Source: Nocardia sp. NBC_00416 | GTDB lineage: Bacteria > Actinomycetota > Actinomycetes > Mycobacteriales > Mycobacteriaceae | Assembly (NCBI RefSeq): GCF_036032445.1 | Contig: NZ_CP107932.1 | Span: forward strand, 932,501-996,500 | Length of the DNA stretch: 64,000 nucleotides | Direction: 5' to 3' | Shown here: piece after piece, positions 59,662 to 64,000 of the stretch | How positions within the stretch are numbered: the first letter of the stretch is position 1 | Layout: every line of letters starts with the position of its first letter | Translations under genes and position numbers: made by a program | Notes under the pieces: model-generated | Told to the model about the DNA's origin: nothing | Databases searched by the model: none | What the model saw: the letters and a program-made list of their open reading frames with translations, nothing else

Positions 59662-59693
59662 ATTTCGCAATGGTCGGCCGTTACGATCGAGCG

Positions 59694-60335
59694 ATGGATG
59701 ACAACGCCGGGCCAGTCGCCAAGCCGCTGCGCGCAGACGCGCGCCGCAACCGCGATCAGGTGCTGGCCGTCGCTCGGGAGATGCTGGCGGTCGACGGCTC
59801 GTCGGTGTCCTTCGACGAGATCGCGCGCCGCGCCGGGGTTGGTGTCGGCACCGTGTACCGGCATTTCCCCACTCGCAACGTACTGTTCGAGGCAGTCGTT
59901 CTCGGCCGCGTCGAGAAGTTCGCCGAGCGAGCACGCATGCTTTCGGCCGGTACCGCACCAGCGGAGGCATTTCGCGGGTACTTCGCGCATCTCGTTGGCG
60001 AGGTTGCCCTCAACCAGGCGCTGTGCGAAGCGTTCGACAACGGTAACGCCACTGCCATCACGATCCCCGACCACCTCCGGGACGAGTTCATCCGGTCGTT
60101 CGAAACCCTGCTTTCACAAGCGAAAAAAGCAGGGGCGGTAAGACCTGATATCGATATCGCCGACGTGTTGGACCTGGTCATAGGTATGGCGACAGCCGAG
60201 CGCCGCGCCCGAGTGCGCAGCACCCCGAACCAGCTGATCACAGTCGTGCTCGACGGGCTTCGCGTCCCATCACCGGCGTTACAGGACCCACAACCGCGGA
60301 TCCCGTCAGTCGTCCCGACCATGTCCGATCACTGA
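59694..60335 (+). CDS. TetR-family regulator (paired with NmrA)
   Basis: A protein of 213 residues with helix-turn-helix VSFDEIARRAGVGVGTVYRHFPTRNVLFEAV (about 38-68) and a helical ligand domain ending in a poorly conserved tail. Its C-terminal sequence (LVIGMATAERRARVRSTPNQLITVVLDGL) is typical of TetR proteins that control NmrA- or SDR-type partners. ATG 59694 is preferred over the upstream start because that one would overlap the second operator region. Confidence 0.9.
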   Translation: MDDNAGPVAKPLRADARRNRDQVLAVAREMLAVDGSSVSFDEIARRAGVGVGTVYRHFPTRNVLFEAVVLGRVEKFAERARMLSAGTAPAEAFRGYFAHLVGEVALNQALCEAFDNGNATAITIPDHLRDEFIRSFETLLSQAKKAGAVRPDIDIADVLDLVIGMATAERRARVRSTPNQLITVVLDGLRVPSPALQDPQPRIPSVVPTMSDH

Positions 60336-60396
60336 GCGCGGCTTTCCCGGCACTGGAACATATGCCGCTCCCTGCCTCCCGGCCCCACCTCGACCG

Positions 60397-60951
60397 ATGG
60401 CCTCACCCGCTGAGGGTAAGGATTCCAACTGGCTGGCGACGATCGTCCTCAACCACCAGCCCCACTTCCGTGAGCAGCCGTCGGACACCTTCGTCTGGTG
60501 GGGCTACGCCTTGTTTCCCGATAAGCCGGGCAACACGGTGGACAAGCCGATGGCGGCCTGCACCGGTCGCGAGATCCTCGAGGAAGTGCTCTCGCACCTG
60601 GCGATCGACAAGCGTGAGCGGATCATCGAGAACTCGATCGTGATTCCGGCGTTGATGCCCTACATCACCAGCCAGTTCCTGGTGCGTGCGCGGGGCGACC
60701 GCCCCGAGGTCGTCCCGGCGGGCTCGACCAACCTCGCGTTCATCGGCCAGTATGCCGAGGCCCCCGACGATGTCGTCTTCACCGTCGAGTACTCCGTGCG
60801 CACCGCCCAGGTCGCGGTCGCGACATTGCTCGGGCTCGACACGCAGCCGCAGCCCGTCTACAAGGGCAAGCACAACCCGAAGGTGCTCGTCGAAGCGCTC
60901 GAGACGTTGCATCGGCGCGGTACCAAGCCCAAGGCGTCCGCCAGGGCGTGA
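60397..60951 (+). pseudogene. Oleate hydratase, C-terminal fragment
   Basis: 184 codons match the C-terminal third of oleate hydratases. KDSNWLATIVLNHQPHFREQ is followed by FVWWGYALFPDKPGN, KPMAACTGREILEEVLSHL, PALMPYITSQFLVRARGDRP and FTVEYSVRTAQVAVATLLGL. The first few residues (MASPAEG) are not homologous, so the ATG at 60397 is incidental. The FAD-binding and catalytic regions are missing. Together with 57207-57404 it represents one gene broken by insertion and deletion. A bulged G-C hairpin at about 60953-60986 may be the old terminator. Confidence 0.82.
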
Positions 60952-61081
60952 CGCCGCGCCACCCGAGACTCTCCGGGTGCGGCGCGCGATGGTGCACGTG
61001 ACGGTGTCTGCGACGTGGTTCCGCACCGGAACCACGTCGTAGTCGTTTCGGCCCCGGAGCCGGTCGGCGGTGATTCTCGTC

Positions 61082-61147
61082 GGGAACGAATTCTCATACC
61101 TACTTGACGTTACCCAGTTCGCATCGTAGACATGAGAAGAAGTTCTC
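61082..61147. promoter_or_regulatory. GAGAAN4TTCTC operators before the MFS gene
   Basis: GAGAAGAAGTTCTC (61134-61147) is a perfect 5-4-5 dyad ending three bases before the MFS start. GGGAACGAATTCTC (61082-61095) differs at one position. The same dyad precedes the TetR gene at 62967-62980, linking regulator and transporter. Confidence 0.75.
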
Positions 61148-61150
61148 TGA

Positions 61151-62377
61151 TTGGGGTCTGTATTGCGCCTACATGTGGTTCTGCTGATCGCGGCGTTCAC
61201 CGTCGTGATGGCCGGGCCGAATCTTCCGACGCCGCTGCTGCCCGGTTACCGTGCGGGTCTCGGCTTGGGCGCCTTCGGATTGACCGTGCTGTTCAGCAGT
61301 TATCTCATCGCGCTGGTCGGCGTGCTCCTCTCGGCCGGATGGGCGGCGGGCCGCAATTCGCCGCGCGCGCTTCTGCTGCTCGGGCTCCTGCTGGGGGTCG
61401 CCTCCGATGTATCCCTCGCCGGTGGCGGCTCGACGCTTGCCGGGGTGCTCGCCGGACGGGTGTTGTCCGGGTTCGCGGTCGGGCTTGCGACGGGGGCGAC
61501 CGCGGTCCTGCTGCGCCATCACGGCGCGCTGCGTTCCGCGTCGGCAACCGCGTTGTGCGCGCTGCTCGGTTCCGCGGCGGGCACCGTGCTGACGGCGATG
61601 CTGGCCCAGTATCTGCCGCTGCCGCGGATGCTGTCCTATCTCGTCCATGCCGTGGTGAGTCTGATCTGTATCGCCTTGTTGTGGTCGGTGCGAGAGTTCG
61701 CCGAACCCCGCCTGACGGATGCCGGTGGGGCGGACGGCGGCGGGCGGGTCGTGCCGCAGAGCGCGCTGGGCCGGTTCTCGGTGGCGTCGGCGACGGGGGT
61801 GTGCGCGTGGGTGACCGCGGGCCTGATGGTCGCGCTGGTGCCCAGCTACGCGGCGGCCTTGCTCGGTGCGACCAACCTGGTCGTCGCGACGAGCCCGGTG
61901 GCGTTGTACCTGGCGGCGGCCTGCTTCGGCTCGATCGTCGCGGGCCGGCGGTCACCGGGAGTCGAGTTGGCGGCGGCGCTCGCGTTCATGTCGGTCGGCC
62001 TGGTGCTGACGGCTTTGTCGGGGCCGGTGCGTTCGACCGCGGTGCTGTTGCTCGGCGCCGTGGTGACCGGTGTGGGGCAGGGGCTCGCGTTCCGGGGCGG
62101 GCTGTTCGCGGCGCTGACCCTGTCCGCGCCGGATCGGCACGGCGCGGCGACGTCCCGGTTCGGCGCGCTCGCCTACGCCGGCGCCGCCGCCACGACTCTG
62201 GGCATGGGGCTGCTGACCGGTCGGCTCGGGCTGGACACCGCCTTTCGGTGGGCCGCGGTGTTGTTCGCCGCCGCGGCGCTCGTCCTCGGTGTCCTCGCCC
62301 GTCGCTTGTTCGCCGAACATGCCGTCGTGACAGTGTCGGACGGGTCAGTCGCGAGCCTGCCAGGCGGCGTGGAGTGA
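61151..62377 (+). CDS. MFS transporter
   Basis: A protein of 408 residues with 12 hydrophobic helices and the MFS pattern: VVMAGPNLPTPLLPGYRAGLG at the N-terminus, an AGRVLSGFAVGLATGATAVL segment, and an FRGGLFAALTLSAPDRHGAATSR loop between helices. The likely start is TTG 61151, with AGAAGAAG about nine bases upstream, though this overlaps the operator. A TTG start plus an operator over the ribosome-binding site implies tight repression. It probably exports a hydrophobic compound under control of the TetR encoded convergently. Confidence 0.87.
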   Translation: MGSVLRLHVVLLIAAFTVVMAGPNLPTPLLPGYRAGLGLGAFGLTVLFSSYLIALVGVLLSAGWAAGRNSPRALLLLGLLLGVASDVSLAGGGSTLAGVLAGRVLSGFAVGLATGATAVLLRHHGALRSASATALCALLGSAAGTVLTAMLAQYLPLPRMLSYLVHAVVSLICIALLWSVREFAEPRLTDAGGADGGGRVVPQSALGRFSVASATGVCAWVTAGLMVALVPSYAAALLGATNLVVATSPVALYLAAACFGSIVAGRRSPGVELAAALAFMSVGLVLTALSGPVRSTAVLLLGAVVTGVGQGLAFRGGLFAALTLSAPDRHGAATSRFGALAYAGAAATTLGMGLLTGRLGLDTAFRWAAVLFAAAALVLGVLARRLFAEHAVVTVSDGSVASLPGGVE

Positions 62378-62929
62378 AGCGGACAGTGCGCGAGAGACAC
62401 GCCGTGGGGGCCAGCCCAGTTCCGCCAGATCCACGATGACGCGCTCGTCGAAAACGGTGATCCACAGCAGGACCGCGTAGTCGATGTCCTGTTCGGGGAT
62501 GGCGCCGTCCTCGACCAGTTCCTCGATCACGGGGCTCAGTGCGGCATAGAGCGCCGATGTCGGCGGGTCCCCCGCGCGGACCCGCTCGAGGAACCCCTCG
62601 GAGCCGCGGATGCGCGTCGCCGCGCGACCCCAGTGGATGGCCAGGTCGACCCAGCGCTGGCCGAGCTTGTCGAACCGCGGCATCCCGCGGCCCGGGACCG
62701 CGGTCAGCTCGGCGACCAGCTCGTCGATCAACCGGTAGTAGAACGCGCGATGGAGGTCGCGCACGTGCTCGAAATGCCGGTACACGGTGGCGGTGGCGAC
62801 TCCGCTGGCGCGGGCCAGGTCCGGCAGGCTGAACCCGACGCCCTTCTCGGCGAGCAGCTCTCCGGCGGAGTCGAGCAACTTGTCGCGTGTTCGCGCGGTG
62901 TCGCGGCGCAGCCGCATCCGGTTCTCCAT
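62345..62929 (-). CDS. TetR-family regulator of the MFS gene
   Basis: A protein of 194 residues with helix-turn-helix FSLPDLARASGVATATVYRHFEHVRDLHRAF (about 33-63) and an acidic ligand-binding domain. Its last 33 bases overlap the MFS gene end on the opposite strand, so the two are antisense at their 3' ends. A perfect GAGAAN4TTCTC site lies 37 bases upstream of its start and two related sites precede the MFS gene, which supports autoregulation and exporter control. Confidence 0.9.
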   Translation of the reverse strand: MENRMRLRRDTARTRDKLLDSAGELLAEKGVGFSLPDLARASGVATATVYRHFEHVRDLHRAFYYRLIDELVAELTAVPGRGMPRFDKLGQRWVDLAIHWGRAATRIRGSEGFLERVRAGDPPTSALYAALSPVIEELVEDGAIPEQDIDYAVLLWITVFDERVIVDLAELGWPPRRVSRALSASLHAAWQARD

Positions 62930-62966
62930 GTCAGATCGGTTTCATCTTAGCGCGTCATGTTAAGGC

Positions 62967-62980
62967 GAGAATAAATTCTC
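62967..62980. promoter_or_regulatory. Operator GAGAATAAATTCTC
   Basis: A perfect 14-base dyad of the GAGAAN4TTCTC type in the divergent promoter between the TetR gene and the amino-acid permease. A half-site (ATGAGAACTT) lies at about 63031-63040. The TetR protein may therefore also affect the permease. Confidence 0.75.
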
Positions 62981-63089
62981 ATCTTTACCTTGCCTCGGCC
63001 CGAGCCCGTCCCTGATTCTGATTCGCAGAGATGAGAACTTCCTCCCATCTCTATCGCTGACCTGCGTGTCTTCCGGAAGGGACTGAAGC

Positions 63090-64000
63090 ATGCAAACGAT
63101 CTCCCCACCCGGCCGCTGGCGTCGCCGCGCGACCGAGGACGTAGTCGGCGCAAGCGCCGGCGGCGATGCCCGATTGAAGCGAAGCCTGGGCCGGCTCGAC
63201 CTGACCGCCATGGGCATCGGAACGATCGTCGGCGCCGGAATCTTCGTCACCACCGGGGTCGCCGCGGCCACCAAAGCGGGTCCGGCGATCATGCTGTCCT
63301 TCCTGCTGGCGGGTGTGATCTGCACGCTCGTGGCGCTGTGCTACAGCGAATTGGCCGCGATGGTGCCCGTCTCGGGAAGTGCCTACACCTACACCTATGC
63401 CACGCTCGGCGAGACGCCCGCGTTCCTGGTGGGCTGGAACCTCCTCCTCGAATTCGTCGTCGCCGGGTCGGCGATCGCCATCGGCTGGTCCGGGATGTTC
63501 GGCGCCACAGTGGAATCGCTGTTCGGTCTCTCGCTGCCCACCGCACTCACCGCCGCACCGGCCGACGGCGGGATCGTGAACCTGCCGGCGATCCTCATCA
63601 TCGCGGTGATCGTGGCCGTGCTCGTCGGCGAGGTCCGGCTGACCGCCCGGGTCACCAAGGCGCTGGTGGTACTGACCATCGGGGTGCTGCTGGTGATCGT
63701 CGCGGTCGGTATCCCGCACATCCAGGTCGGCAACTGGGCGCCCTTCGCGCCGTTCGGCACCGGCGGCGTGATCGGTGGCGCGGCCGTCGCGTTCTTCGCC
63801 TTCCTGGGATTCGACGTTGTCGCCACGTCCGCGGAGGAGAGCCGTAATCCACGGCGCGACCTGCCCTTCGCGATCATCGGCTCGGTGCTCGTCGCGACCG
63901 TGCTGTACATCGCGGTGAGCGCCGTGCTGACCGGGGTCTCGCCCTATCGGTCACTGAACAACGAGGCGCCGGTCGCCACCGTTTTCGAGAAGCTGCAGAT
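63090..64000 (+). CDS. APC-family amino-acid permease, N-terminal part
   Basis: 303 codons are visible and the gene runs off the window edge. The APC signature LTAMGIGTIVGAGIFVTTGVAA follows a soluble start of about 38 residues. YSELAAMVPVSGSAYTYTYATLGE and FLVGWNLLLEFVVAGSAIA are typical of cationic amino-acid transporters, and FFAFLGFDVVATSAEESRNPRRDLP is the conserved later motif. ATG 63090 has GGAAGGGAC upstream. It diverges from the TetR gene across an operator-bearing gap. Substrate is probably a basic or branched amino acid, unconfirmed. Confidence 0.92.
   Translation, partial: MQTISPPGRWRRRATEDVVGASAGGDARLKRSLGRLDLTAMGIGTIVGAGIFVTTGVAAATKAGPAIMLSFLLAGVICTLVALCYSELAAMVPVSGSAYTYTYATLGETPAFLVGWNLLLEFVVAGSAIAIGWSGMFGATVESLFGLSLPTALTAAPADGGIVNLPAILIIAVIVAVLVGEVRLTARVTKALVVLTIGVLLVIVAVGIPHIQVGNWAPFAPFGTGGVIGGAAVAFFAFLGFDVVATSAEESRNPRRDLPFAIIGSVLVATVLYIAVSAVLTGVSPYRSLNNEAPVATVFEKLQ

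Larger units (their letters stand above)
57402..60423. mobile_element. Inserted segment splitting oleate hydratase
   Basis: About 3 kb between the two oleate hydratase pieces carries a tyrosine recombinase pseudogene, a 31-base dyad, and an NmrA/TetR pair. TAAGGAT occurs at both junctions (57402-57408 and 60417-60423), possibly a target repeat, though seven bases could be chance. The missing middle of the host gene implies deletion as well as insertion. The edges are estimates. Confidence 0.45.

Noticed and set aside
1..64000. CRISPR arrays, rRNA and tRNA genes
   Set aside because: No regularly spaced identical repeats with unique spacers and no rRNA- or tRNA-like sequence were seen by eye; a dedicated tRNA scan was not possible.

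Overview
The window comes from a high-GC actinobacterium, most likely Nocardia or a close Corynebacteriales relative such as Rhodococcus. This rests on the codon bias, frequent GTG starts and ATGA/GTGA gene overlaps, an Mce protein with its associated membrane protein, a secretory lipase, an antigen-85-like esterase domain, an actinobacterial exonuclease/polymerase-A protein and oleate hydratase remnants. No rRNA, tRNA or CRISPR array is visible. This is catabolic accessory DNA: CoA-dependent degradation genes, many one-component regulators with readable operators, and several decayed genes.

1-8.1 kb: a tightly packed plus-strand operon. It holds the end of a DUF35/OB-fold protein, an SDR, an aldehyde dehydrogenase, an acyl-CoA synthetase, a crotonase closest in motif to the ring-opening hydrolase BadI, a D-2-hydroxyacid dehydrogenase and an acetyl-CoA hydrolase/transferase-type CoA-transferase. 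A convergent IclR regulator follows. Together they suggest activation and ring opening or beta-oxidation of an alicyclic or related acid. 8.4-9.5 kb holds a lone Gfo/Idh/MocA oxidoreductase.

9.9-26.5 kb: a second catabolic island. A complete Liv-type ABC importer (livKGFHM order) is followed by a SnoaL-like protein, an FAD_binding_2 flavoprotein, a CaiB CoA-transferase with an HMG-CoA-lyase-like protein, and a homogentisate-dioxygenase-like cupin with an alpha/beta hydrolase, an AMP ligase and an enoyl-CoA hydratase. A large LAL/LuxR regulator closes it. The layout suggests import, CoA activation and cleavage of one unidentified substrate.

26.9-31.5 kb: a MaoC-like protein, then decayed genes (a pyruvate-oxidase remnant and an MFS gene, both internally deleted, and a TetR tail), an unusual triple-LysM/esterase protein and a secreted repeat protein. 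31.5-37.7 kb: an adenylate/guanylate cyclase translationally coupled to a Crp-type regulator, MarR, VOC, a DUF308 membrane protein and a secretory lipase. 38.2-44.4 kb: an orphan Mce pair, CorA, and a PadR-DUF1048-ABC exporter operon behind an elaborate AT-rich operator region.

44.6-57 kb: regulator-target pairs. These are an XRE-TetR fusion with a kinase-like phosphotransferase and a hollowed-out acyl-CoA dehydrogenase; TetR with two esterases; GlxA/AraC with a cupin; and TetR with an acyl-CoA dehydrogenase. They are followed by a GH43-like secreted protein and a family-A polymerase. 57.2-61 kb: an oleate hydratase gene is split. Its N-terminal and C-terminal pieces lie about 3 kb apart in the same orientation, with a nonsense-mutated tyrosine recombinase and an NmrA/TetR pair between them. 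61-64 kb: an MFS exporter and TetR sharing a GAGAAN4TTCTC operator, and the start of an amino-acid permease cut by the window edge.
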